The position numbers were made by a program, and so were the translations under genes. From Hyphomicrobiaceae bacterium UBA7697 (lineage in GTDB: Bacteria; Pseudomonadota; Alphaproteobacteria; Rhizobiales; Methyloligellaceae): DNA of 64,000 nucleotides. The notes below the pieces were generated by a model. That model did no database searches. It had not been told where the DNA came from and saw only the letters and a program-made list of their open reading frames with translations. Location: positions 558,001 through 622,000 of the forward strand of contig DLGJ01000008.1 of the NCBI GenBank assembly GCA_002482645.1. The letters run 5' to 3'. Shown in pieces: positions 49,365 through 56,429 of this stretch; position 1 is the stretch's first letter; every line of letters starts with the position of its first letter.

Positions 49365-49902
49365 GAGCGCCGTCCTTCCTGTCGTCCGTCTTCTTGGTTT
49401 GGGCCGCGCGCTTCTCCTGCGCGCCGTCCAGCTCGGCCAGCTTGGCGTAAAGCCGCGCCAGCGCATTCAGGCTGCGTGTATCGCGCTCCGCCTCGGCCGC
49501 GCTTAAGGGGCGCCCGGCAGCATCCGCCATGCGCGTTTCGATCTCGGTCATTTTCGCCTCCAGCAAATTGTAGAGCCGCTTCACGATGCGCCCGCGCCGC
49601 AGTTCGGTGGGCGTCGGCGGCAAACCCAAGCCGTCCCCGGCAGGCGCGGGCCGGTTCGGCGGCCGCTCCAACGGAACCACGCGTTCCCAGCCGCAGGCCT
49701 GTTTGCGCGAACGAAGCGTCTGTTTGCTGACGCCGTGGCTCCGGGCGATGTGCGCCTGCGGCAGGCCGCTATGCAGATAATCCTGGCGCACCGCCTCCCA
49801 ATCGACCCGGCCGGCGATGCGGTCGCCGGGGAGCGTGGGACCGCCCGGCGTTTCGCCGCATGCGGCATCGCCGCCCGCGTCGTGGGAACCGGACTGCGTC
49901 AT
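49300..49902 (-). CDS. GTA g1-type small terminase-like protein
   Basis: A 200-residue protein. A helix-turn-helix region (about residues 40-70) reads W-E-A-V-R-Q-D-Y-L-H-S-G-L-P-Q-A-H-I-A with V-S-K-Q-T-L-R-S-R-K-Q, the DNA-recognition pattern of phage small terminases and GTA g1. A helical region with R-I-V-K-R-L-Y-N-L-L-E-A-K and the C-terminal R-S-L-N-A-L-A-R-L-Y-A-K-L follow. I chose the ATG at 49902, which has an AAGGTG ribosome site; an ATG at 49977 is the alternative. It is the first gene of the GTA cluster, with the repeat array upstream. Confidence 0.8.
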   Translation of the reverse strand: MTQSGSHDAGGDAACGETPGGPTLPGDRIAGRVDWEAVRQDYLHSGLPQAHIARSHGVSKQTLRSRKQACGWERVVPLERPPNRPAPAGDGLGLPPTPTELRRGRIVKRLYNLLEAKMTEIETRMADAAGRPLSAAEAERDTRSLNALARLYAKLAELDGAQEKRAAQTKKTDDRKDGAHADRLRRDLAGRLARLRPGND

Positions 49903-50531
49903 GGGCACCTTGTTGTCGTCGTTGGAACATCGAGACCAACGGTCTCCATCGTCGTCGTGCCCTGACCCCGCGCTCAAGCAGCGCGAAGCGCGGTAGCGCA
50001 GACAAACAAGCGCTCAAGTAGGCCGGAGGCCGGTAGCGCAAACAAAAAAGCCCTCAAGCAGCGCGAAGCGCGGTAGGGCCAACAATATGGCCGGTAGCGC
50101 CAACAAAAAAGCGCTCAAGTAGGCCGGAGGCCGATAGCGCAAACCAAAAAGCGCTCAAGTAGGCCGGAGGCCGATAGCGCAAACCAAAAAGCGCTCAAGC
50201 AGGCCGGAGGCCGATAGCGCAAATAAAAAAGCGCTCAAATAGGCCGGAGGCCGGTAGCGCAAACAAAAAAGCGCTCAAGTAGGCCAGAGGCCGGTAGCGC
50301 CAACTAAAAAAGCCCTCAAGCAGCGCGAAGCGCGGTAGGGCCAACAATATGACCGGTAGCGCCAACTAAAGAGCCCGGCCCGGAAACCAACAACGCCGCC
50401 CCATTTCTGGTGGCGGCGTATTCAACGCATCGGGCGACTCGGTACTGCGGGCCAAAGCCCAACTCGATCACTCGAGAGGCCGTGCCCCTCGCCCAACTGT
50501 CGCGTTGTATCTGAAACCTACCCCATCAGCG
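49903..50531. other. Region upstream of the GTA cluster, mostly repeats
   Basis: The GTA promoter should be here, but it is masked by the hairpin array (49970-50341). After the array comes a strong hairpin near 50393-50412 (ACGCCGCC with GGCGGCGT) and about 120 bases with no visible gene up to the IS target duplication. Confidence 0.55.
49970..50341. repeat. Array of nine CTCAAG hairpin repeats, 40-bp period
   Basis: Complete 30-bp units start at 49970, 50010, 50050, 50111, 50151, 50191, 50231, 50271 and 50312, separated mostly by ten A-rich bases. Half units lie near 50089 and 50352. The outer stem is GCGCT/AGCGC in seven units and GCCCT/AGGGC in two (50050, 50312). The inner stem is GGCC/GGCC or GCGC/GCGC. 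The spacing resembles CRISPR, but spacers are nearly identical. Confidence 0.93.
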
Positions 50532-50539
50532 TCACGCTG
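50532..50539. repeat. Left target-site duplication of the IS element
   Basis: TCACGCTG, repeated exactly at 52860-52867 on the other side of the element. Eight bases is a usual length for IS1-type insertion. Confidence 0.93.
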
Positions 50540-50601
50540 GGTAGTGTCTCAGTTTAAATTCTCCACTTCGCGTTCTGCGCGAAGCACCCTATATTCCGGC
50601 C

Positions 50602-50823
50602 ATGCCAAAAGGTCCCAGAGGCGAGAAGCGACCTGCGGATACAATCGGTGCTGCCGTGATGGTGGCACGGATTGCAACCGGAGAGATCGAGGACAACGTT
50701 AGGTCTGGTCGCGTCCGCTCAGGAAAGGCCGGAGCGAAGGCGCGCGCCGAAAAACTGACCAGCTCCGAGCGGCGGGAAATTGCAAAACTTGCGGCGGAAG
50801 CCCGGTGGCGCGATGATTCCTGA
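50602..50823 (+). CDS. KGG-like small protein, IS passenger gene 1
   Basis: A 73-residue basic protein starting M-P-K-G-P-R-G-E-K-R-P-A-D. It has the segment A-R-A-E-K-L-T-S-S-E-R-R-E-I-A-K-L-A-A-E-A-R-W near the end, the repeat of small proteins often annotated as RNA-binding or stress-related in alphaproteobacteria. Its last 11 bases overlap the start of the protease gene. It lies 47 bases inside the left terminal repeat, so the IS left end probably supplies its promoter. Confidence 0.75.
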   Translation: MPKGPRGEKRPADTIGAAVMVARIATGEIEDNVRSGRVRSGKAGAKARAEKLTSSERREIAKLAAEARWRDDS

Positions 50824-51682
50824 TTTCCTGGATCGAGCCATCTTTGAGATGATCGACAAGCGCGCTATCGCGCTCGAAGATAAGCTAGAGTCGGATGTAG
50901 TTTTCTATCATGGACGGATACATCCGGCCTATTTCCGGGTGTTTAGGGATTTTATTGAAGAAGTAAAGTTAAAGAGCGAACGCAAAGAAAGCGTTATCTC
51001 TGTAGTGTTGAGAACTGGCGGAGGCTCTGCCGAAACAACCGAACGGATGGTTGGAGTTCTCCGAAAGCACTATGATCAGGTGAACTTCATAGTACCTGAT
51101 GTAGCTATGTCGGCAGGAACTATATTTTGCATGGCTGGCGACAAGATATACATGGACTATGCGAGTAGTCTTGGGCCGATTGATCCGCAGGTGCAGTTGC
51201 CAGATACCGGAGATTTGGTTCCAGCCTTGGGCTATATAGACAAGGTTGCGGATATTGTTAAGAAGAAAAAGCTTAATCCGGCTGATGTTGTAATGTTGAA
51301 GAGTATTGACCTGGCCAAGTTAGCCTTATTCGAACAGGGCAGAGACTTGTCGGTTGATCTTCTCAAGGACTGGCTTGTTCGCTATAAGTTCAAGGACTGG
51401 AATGAGCACAGAACCCACGATGTGGGAACGAAAGTTACCGAGCCACAAAAGGTGAAGAGGGCAGAGGAAATAGCCAAGGCTCTTTCTGACCACAAGAAAT
51501 GGCGCTCGCACGGAAGAAACTTAGACATAGAAAAACTAAAAAGTATTCGAATTGAAATCGACGATTATTCAGACGACGAAGATTTAAGGGCTGCAATTCG
51601 CGGATATAACGATCCCCTTACTGGATATATAGATAGGCATAGGCTTGAGTTTTATTTGCATAATGCCAACGTCGAGAACTAA
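50813..51682 (+). CDS. SDH/SppA-type Clp-fold serine protease, IS passenger gene 2
   Basis: A 289-residue protease of the serine-dehydrogenase-proteinase family with a Clp fold. The oxyanion segment is V-V-L-R-T-G-G-G-S-A near residues 64-73. The nucleophile is Ser100 in V-A-M-S-A-G-T-I-F. A D-Y-A-S-S-L-G-P-I-D-P segment follows, as in SppA and ClpP-like enzymes. The C-terminal third is helical. It has no signal peptide, so it acts in the cytoplasm. I chose the ATG at 50813, which overlaps the upstream gene. Such a protease as IS cargo is unusual; it might degrade host proteins or regulate transposition, but that is not shown. Confidence 0.85.
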   Translation: MIPDFLDRAIFEMIDKRAIALEDKLESDVVFYHGRIHPAYFRVFRDFIEEVKLKSERKESVISVVLRTGGGSAETTERMVGVLRKHYDQVNFIVPDVAMSAGTIFCMAGDKIYMDYASSLGPIDPQVQLPDTGDLVPALGYIDKVADIVKKKKLNPADVVMLKSIDLAKLALFEQGRDLSVDLLKDWLVRYKFKDWNEHRTHDVGTKVTEPQKVKRAEEIAKALSDHKKWRSHGRNLDIEKLKSIRIEIDDYSDDEDLRAAIRGYNDPLTGYIDRHRLEFYLHNANVEN

Positions 51683-51685
51683 GGG

Positions 51686-51910
51686 ATGGAAATCATGAGG
51701 ACTCTCGTAAAGGAAGTTACGACGAAGATCCGCAAAGTTCACAAGGAAGTTTATGATGATGAGGGTGAATTGAACCTGTCGAAAGCTGAAATAGAAGCTC
51801 TTGAGGATGCGGAACGACTTGCAGAACTCTATAAAGATGTTGTGCCGCGACCATATGTAATAACCGGAGACCACTTGTTCGTACTCCCGCGAGAGCAGGA
51901 TTCAGACTGA
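51686..51910 (+). CDS. Small unknown protein, IS passenger gene 3
   Basis: A 74-residue acidic, helical protein ending D-H-L-F-V-L-P-R-E-Q-D-S-D. The start is M-E-I-M-R-T-L-V-K; the second ATG at 51695 is possible. It starts three bases after the protease stop and should be translated with it. It may be a partner or substrate adaptor of the protease. I do not recognise the family. Confidence 0.6.
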   Translation: MEIMRTLVKEVTTKIRKVHKEVYDDEGELNLSKAEIEALEDAERLAELYKDVVPRPYVITGDHLFVLPREQDSD

Positions 51911-51953
51911 ACAAAATGCTTGCTATATGAGATAGCTGCTATATTCTAGGGGC

Positions 51954-52850
51954 ATGAATCGGCTGCCCCTAGAGAAGCGCGTTCTCATTCTCTCGATGCT
52001 CTGCGAGGGAAGTTCCATGCGGGCTGTGTCCCGCATAGCCGATGTTTCGATCAACACCGTCAGCAAACTGCTCGTTGACGCCGGCAATGCTTGTGAAGCG
52101 TTCCATGACCGAATGGTCCGGGATGTAAAGGCCAAGCGCGTCCAGGCCGACGAGATTTGGTCCTTCAACTACTGCAAGCAGGCAAACGCCCCCAAGACCA
52201 AGAAACAGGTCATGGGGCGTGGTGATGTGTGGACGTGGACCGCACTGGATGCCGACAGCAAACTAATTATCACGTGGCGCGTCGGCGCTCGCGATAGTCA
52301 GACGGCATACGATTTCATGAGCGATCTGCGCGACCGTCTGGCCAATCGCGTGCAGCTAACCAGCGATGGCCTCAAAGCCTATATTGACGCTGTGGGCAGC
52401 ACTTTTGGCGATGAAGTGGACTTTGCGCAGCTGGTCAAAATGTACGGCCAAGCACCAGAAGGGCGGCGCAAGTATAGCCCTCCCGTGCTCTTAGCGGCGG
52501 TTAAGACGCCCATTACAGGCAATCCGTCTGAGGACGATATTTCGACCAGCTTTGTGGAACGCCAGAACCTCACCATGCGGATGAGCATGAGGCGGTTCAC
52601 GCGGTTGACGAATGGGTTCAGCAAAAAAACTGAGAACCATTGTCACGCGTTAGCGCTCTACTTCGTCTGGTACAATTGGTGCCGCGTGCACAAGTCGCTG
52701 CGCGTCTCACCGGCAATGGCAGCAGGGCTCACGGACAAGCTAATGGATCTGAGCGACATCGTTGGATTGATCGACGCTGCGGAAGAGCGTGACCGGAAGC
52801 ACGCCGTGATCGGCATCAAGCATGTCAAGAAACAGAAAATTTCAAACTGA
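51954..52850 (+). CDS. IS1-family-like transposase
   Basis: A 298-residue transposase in one open frame, without the frameshift of classical IS1. An N-terminal helix-turn-helix reads R-A-V-S-R-I-A-D-V-S-I-N-T-V-S-K-L-L. The DDE triad is Asp66 (Q-A-D-E-I-W-S-F), Asp138 (T-S-D-G-L-K-A-Y) and Glu202 (F-V-E-R-Q-N-L-T-M-R). The stop codon lies within the right terminal inverted repeat. It mobilises the whole 2.3-kb unit, including the three upstream passenger genes. Confidence 0.92.
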   Translation: MNRLPLEKRVLILSMLCEGSSMRAVSRIADVSINTVSKLLVDAGNACEAFHDRMVRDVKAKRVQADEIWSFNYCKQANAPKTKKQVMGRGDVWTWTALDADSKLIITWRVGARDSQTAYDFMSDLRDRLANRVQLTSDGLKAYIDAVGSTFGDEVDFAQLVKMYGQAPEGRRKYSPPVLLAAVKTPITGNPSEDDISTSFVERQNLTMRMSMRRFTRLTNGFSKKTENHCHALALYFVWYNWCRVHKSLRVSPAMAAGLTDKLMDLSDIVGLIDAAEERDRKHAVIGIKHVKKQKISN

Positions 52851-52859
52851 GACACTACC

Positions 52860-52867
52860 TCACGCTG
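52860..52867. repeat. Right target-site duplication of the IS element
   Basis: TCACGCTG, the exact partner of 50532-50539. Removing the IS and one copy restores a continuous intergenic sequence. Confidence 0.93.
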
Positions 52868-53143
52868 TCAAGGATTTTTTTCCTAGAGCACATTCGTTAG
52901 GTAACGGTGGACTTGCCTCGCTTGCCGTCAAAGGTGCCGAGGGCGCGTCTCACGTATCGTCAAGCTAACTTCAGATAATTTCCGTCTGCAGGCCGCACGC
53001 TTCCTTCGGTGGAGAAGGAAGCGGAAGACTCGCAACAGTTGAAAGAATCACCGATACTCCGCCGTCGCGCGTAGCTACGGGGCTTCATCCCTCTAGGCAT
53101 GCCTCACGGCCAGGCTACTGCCTGGGAAAGGAGGTGAATGCAA

Positions 53144-53266
53144 ATGGCTACTCGCAAGATCGGTCGTAGCGCCGTCACTGGACGCTACACCACTGTCAAA
53201 ACGGCAGAGTCGAAACCGCGTACTCACGTGGTCGAGACGATCAAAACGCCGAAGAAGGGCAAATAG
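53144..53266 (+). CDS. 40-residue protein with a near-perfect Shine-Dalgarno site
   Basis: M-A-T-R-K-I-G-R-S-A-V-T-G-R-Y followed by a basic, lysine-rich stretch ending P-K-K-G-K. The ribosome site AAAGGAGGTGA sits 6-7 bases before the ATG. Upstream is a small hairpin CCAGG-CTACTG-CCTGG, downstream a strong terminator. It resembles short basic proteins of the K-I-G-R-S-A-V-T-G-R-F type seen on mobile elements. Function is unknown. Confidence 0.75.
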   Translation: MATRKIGRSAVTGRYTTVKTAESKPRTHVVETIKTPKKGK

Positions 53267-53280
53267 TCCTTCCTAAGCAC

Positions 53281-53318
53281 GCGACGGTCAGTCCCCGCTG
53301 GCCGTCGCACCTTTCCTA
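53281..53318 (+). terminator. Rho-independent terminator after the 40-residue gene
   Basis: GCGACGGTCAG pairs with CTGGCCGTCGC with one mismatch and a short loop. ACCTTTCCT follows, a moderate U-rich tract. It lies 15 bases after the small gene. Confidence 0.7.
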
Positions 53319-53465
53319 TAGGCTGATTCGGCCTTCTCACCGTCAGCCTTCCGCCTTACCTCCTTCAATGTTTTGGGAGGTGTTGCCAACGCGCCACGTC
53401 AGGATTTTTCGAACCGGCGATTGGATTCTTGCTTCCCGTAAGCTTCGTCAGCGTCCTTTGAAGCC

Positions 53466-54116
53466 ATGAAGATTCCTCCCGAAGCGTATTACGCAGACTA
53501 CCACGAAACCGATGAAGCGACGTTCTTGGTCTACGATCTTGGTCGCCTATCGCTCGAATGGAGCATGGTCGAGCACTTCTTTGCTGCGCTCATATGGGAA
53601 CTGCTCGGCGACTTCCCAACCGGGAAGACGCTGACCGGCAACATGGGCAACCAGTCTCGTGCCGATGTTATTCTTGGCTTGGCGCGTCAGCGCCTCAAGG
53701 AACCGGCCGTGTTGGACTCCATCGAGTTCGCCTGCAAGGCGTTCAATACCCTGAGAGAGAATCGAAACTTCTTGATTCATGCCCACAGCATCTCGCCACC
53801 AGAGAATGGAAAAAAGCCGCTTTGGAGACGATCAGGAAAGGGCCAAGGAGACTTCATAGGCACCGAAGCGGACTTGGCCGACCTAGAAACTGTTATCGCC
53901 CAGATATGCGACCTCGGGAAATTCGTGATCGAGTTAGTGCCGCACCTACATCCCCGCCACAGCAAACGACTGAAGGGGAAGCTGCCACCATTGCCCGATA
54001 AATTTCCTCCGCCGTGTATTCTGACCCAAATCCATCCCGAAGAGCCTTCAAACAATCGGCGCCCGCCGCGCGCATCTCGGAAGTCACCAAAGTCTCGTTC
54101 GAAGGAGAGCTCATAG
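53466..54116 (+). CDS. HEPN-like protein of unknown family
   Basis: A 216-residue protein. The first 150 residues are mostly helical, with an R-N-F-L-I-H motif (R-x4-H, Arg100 to His105) in L-R-E-N-R-N-F-L-I-H-A, which fits a HEPN-type RNase or a structurally similar cell-contact domain. The C-terminus is a basic, proline-rich tail. No clear partner (nucleotidyltransferase or helicase) lies next to it. It sits between the IS element and an orphan HigA gene. The HEPN link is from the motif only. Confidence 0.5.
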   Translation: MKIPPEAYYADYHETDEATFLVYDLGRLSLEWSMVEHFFAALIWELLGDFPTGKTLTGNMGNQSRADVILGLARQRLKEPAVLDSIEFACKAFNTLRENRNFLIHAHSISPPENGKKPLWRRSGKGQGDFIGTEADLADLETVIAQICDLGKFVIELVPHLHPRHSKRLKGKLPPLPDKFPPPCILTQIHPEEPSNNRRPPRASRKSPKSRSKESS

Positions 54117-54224
54117 AGCCGAATCTAGCAAAATTACCCACTAGCATCAAACACATGACGCTAAACCGTCGAGTTTGCTAGCGGTTTCGTCTGTGGTTTC
54201 AAGTACATAGTTAGGATTATTTTC

Positions 54225-54554
54225 CTAACAAATAACACCTCTAACCCACCGCCCCTCCAAAGCCTCGATCCCGGCAAGCTCCTTCGCCATCGCCTTGGCG
54301 GCGATCTTGATGTCGTATCGGCTCTGCAGATTGGTCCAGAATTCGGGGCTCGTGCCGAACACCTTGGCGAGGCGCAGCGCCGTATCCGTGGTGATGGGCG
54401 TCTCCTCCTTCACCACGCGCTCGATGCGCGTGCGGGGCACGCCGATACGCCGGGCGAGCGCGCCGGCGCTGAGGCCCAGCGGAAGTAGGAACTCCTCCTT
54501 CAGGATTTCGCCCGGGTGAACCGGGGGCAGCATCTGGGCCGTGATCTTGGCCAT
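54225..54554 (-). CDS. higA: Orphan HigA-family antitoxin
   Basis: A 109-residue HigA/VapI-type protein with an HTH_3 domain: H-P-G-E-I-L-K-E-E-F-L-L-P-L-G-L-S-A-G-A-L-A-R, R-I-G-V-P-R-T-R-I-E and D-T-A-L-R-L-A-K-V-F-G-T-S-P-E-F-W. It normally forms an operon with the HigB mRNA-cutting toxin. No HigB gene lies up- or downstream: upstream is a palindromic repeat, downstream about 100 bases of spacer. The ATG at 54554 has a GAGGAG ribosome site; a GTG lies six bases further up. It is probably a lone regulator left after toxin loss. Confidence 0.85.
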   Translation of the reverse strand: MAKITAQMLPPVHPGEILKEEFLLPLGLSAGALARRIGVPRTRIERVVKEETPITTDTALRLAKVFGTSPEFWTNLQSRYDIKIAAKAMAKELAGIEALEGRWVRGVIC

Positions 54555-54582
54555 GTCCACTCTCCTCGACCGGCACGCCCGT

Positions 54583-54680
54583 CGTCATTCCCGCGAAGGC
54601 GGGACTCCAGTAGCCACGGATCGTCGCGACGGCGAGCGGCGCTGGTTACTGGATGGCCCGGTCAAGCCGGGCCATGACGG
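54583..54680. repeat. Palindromic intergenic repeat, copy 8
   Basis: Left half CGTCATTCCCGCGAAGGCGG and right half GGCCCGGTCAAGCCGGGCCA followed by TGACGG. It is of the same subtype as 18750 and sits just upstream of the higA start. Confidence 0.85.
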
Positions 54681-54760
54681 ATTGGGGCCGCCGAACCCAC
54701 CGAAGAACTGGCGGCAGCGCAGTCAAGAGGAATGTATCACGGCACGATACATGCCGCGAA

Positions 54761-54826
54761 GGTCCGATGGCCCGTAAGAGAAGGTCCGAGGGCCCGTAAG
54801 AGAGGGTCCGATGGCCCGTAAGACAA
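54761..54826. repeat. Three tandem copies of a 22-bp unit
   Basis: Unit GGTCCGATGGCCCGTAAGAG plus two bases, repeated three times with single changes. It lies downstream of the secreted protein gene. No gene reads through it. Confidence 0.9.
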
Positions 54827-54833
54827 GTGCCGA

Positions 54834-55040
54834 TTAAGCCCCCTCGCCCGCTCCCGTGCAGGTGGGACGGAAGGTGAAGTCGGCGTCCTTGGAGCTGTCG
54901 GGCACGTCTTCGCCGGTTTTGCGCGGATCGGCCTTGGGCGGGCGCGCGACCGGCGTGCCGAGCGGATCGGCGCACGGGAATCGGGCCGGTGTGAGCAGCG
55001 GCGAGCTTATGAACCGGCAGCCTATGAAGCCGCCCCCGCC
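54834..55040 (-). pseudogene. In-frame coding-like extension after an amber stop
   Basis: Directly after the TAG stop of the upstream secreted protein, the same frame stays open for 68 codons to a TAA at 54834. It has high third-position GC, two spaced cysteines and the segment D-F-T-F-R-P-T-C-T. It has no good start codon of its own. Either the upstream gene has an in-frame premature stop or this is a chance open frame; the codon pattern favours the first. Confidence 0.4.
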
Positions 55041-55409
55041 CTATTCGGCCTTCTCCCGGCAGGGGATGCCGTCGGCGAAGCATTTGGAGTAGAGCCCCTG
55101 CACCGCGCAGCTGAGGTTCGAGTCCTTGGCGAGGTCGAAATCGGGGTCCGGGAAGACCTTCTTGGCCTTCTCCGTCCAGTCGTCGATGGCCATGGTCTCC
55201 GACTTGTCGCGGTCGGCGTGGAAGCCCGGACCGCTGCCGGAGATCGTCTCGGTGCCGCATTCCAGATTCTCTTGCCCCTCGGCCTCGGCTTCCGGTTTGG
55301 GGACGGAGAGGTCGAATGTGTCGTCTTGCGCGAACGCACCGTTCGCGAAGGCGATCGAGCCCGTCGCGATGGCAATCGCCACGATAGCCTTCAAGGCAAA
55401 ATTCTGCAT
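55041..55409 (-). CDS. Secreted cysteine-containing protein
   Basis: A 122-residue exported protein. A signal peptide (residues 1-27) ends at A-F-A-Q. The mature part is acidic at its start, then has cysteines in L-E-C-G-T-E, L-S-C-A-V-Q and K-C-F-A-D-G-I-P-C. No family is recognised. It is encoded alone, between a tandem repeat region and about 490 bases without a gene. The ATG at 55409 gives the best signal peptide; an ATG nine bases upstream is possible. The frame stays open after its TAG stop for a further 68 codons. Confidence 0.7.
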   Translation of the reverse strand: MQNFALKAIVAIAIATGSIAFANGAFAQDDTFDLSVPKPEAEAEGQENLECGTETISGSGPGFHADRDKSETMAIDDWTEKAKKVFPDPDFDLAKDSNLSCAVQGLYSKCFADGIPCREKAE

Positions 55410-55895
55410 GGCCGGCACTCTCCCTCCAGACGTGACCTATGATCGGATGGACAGCCTGGGCCGTCCCGCTCGGGCGTCCAACTTGACTGTCTCGTTCGGC
55501 AGTCCCATTTGGCAGTCCGGAACGGCAATTTTGCCGCTCCTCGCGGGACATTTTAGCACGGTCCGCGCGGCGCATTGAACCGCAAGGCGGGACATGGAGA
55601 GCCGCAAGGGATGACACCGGCAGCCGTAACCCCTGCCTGGGGCATTCGGCCGCGCGGGAGTCCTTGATAACGTCCCTATTTATCGCGAAAGTTGCCGTCG
55701 TGGCGGTGCGCGGGGCGGCCACTCAGGGGGAAGACGGCGCCAACGGAAAAGTGTGCCGCTCGGTTTGGGGACAAGCGGCATTCGGAGCGCTCTCCGTCAA
55801 AAAGCGGCCAAGTCCGCCTGGCAAACGGGTCGCTCTGAACGTAAGGTGCGCGGCATTTTTTCGCGCCGGGCGCTGGTTTTGAGGGAACTGCGATC
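55410..55895. other. Long gap without a recognised gene
   Basis: About 490 bases between divergent genes. It contains several short imperfect repeats of GGCAGTCC and GGAACGGCAA type but no RNA gene, ORF or terminator I can support. Promoters of the flanking genes should be here. Confidence 0.5.
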
Positions 55896-56180
55896 GTGAC
55901 GAAGTTGACTGCGGCTCTGCTGGTGGCTGCGTTGCTGGCCGCGCCTCTCGGGGCCTGCAGCCGCCGCGGTCCGGCCCCGGACGTCTCCTTCCTGCCGACC
56001 GCCGCAGTCGAGGGCGACGACAAGAAGGCCGCCTTCGACGCCGCCAAGGAGGTCTGCCTCGATGAGGCGCAGCGCAAGGGCATCTCCTCGGTGACGCGCA
56101 TTCTCCTCTTGCGCGGCAAGACCTCCGAATCCGACTATGTGGAATGCATGGAAGCCAAGGGCTTCGCCGAAGTCGACTAG
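55896..56180 (+). CDS. Small lipoprotein
   Basis: A 94-residue lipoprotein with a hydrophobic core and lipobox L-G-A-C with the lipidated cysteine at residue 21. The mature part is short, with V-C-L-D-E-A near the middle and Y-V-E-C-M-E-A-K-G-F near the end, a pattern of two spaced cysteines seen in small alphaproteobacterial envelope lipoproteins. It lies about 250 bases upstream of the PBP1A gene on the same strand. Function is not known. Confidence 0.8.
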   Translation: MTKLTAALLVAALLAAPLGACSRRGPAPDVSFLPTAAVEGDDKKAAFDAAKEVCLDEAQRKGISSVTRILLLRGKTSESDYVECMEAKGFAEVD

Positions 56181-56429
56181 GCTCCGGCGCCATTTCCGTG
56201 CGCGGGGGATGGACCGGCCGGCAACGCGTGGAAAGCGATCCTTTCCGGTTCAGGGGCCCCTGCCCGCGCAAGGCCGGCCGGGACAATGGATTTTGGCTCG
56301 CGACAGCGCCGCCAAAGCTCTATAAATGGTCGTATTCGGTGTATACTTACGGCTTCGGCGCGCCTCCATTTCGGGGACGGCCAGGACTTGCGCGGGCGGA
56401 CGCCGCTGCCGTGACGAGGTCGAGATCAA

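Larger units (their letters stand above)
50540..52859. mobile_element. IS1-like insertion sequence with three passenger genes
   Basis: A 2320-bp element. Its ends are perfect 16-bp inverted repeats, GGTAGTGTCTCAGTTT (50540-50555) and AAACTGAGACACTACC (52844-52859), flanked by 8-bp direct repeats. Besides the transposase gene at the right end it carries a KGG-like small gene, a ClpP-fold serine protease gene and a small unknown gene, all on the plus strand and tightly spaced. Plain IS1-type elements are usually well under half this length and lack such cargo. Confidence 0.9.

Noticed and set aside
49970..50341. CRISPR array
   Set aside because: The 40-bp period resembles one, but the repeats are imperfect hairpins with changing stems, the ten-base spacers are almost the same A-rich sequence, and no cas gene is near.
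54560..54840. HigB toxin gene upstream of HigA
   Set aside because: The region holds a palindromic repeat and 22-bp tandem repeats but no HigB-like frame.
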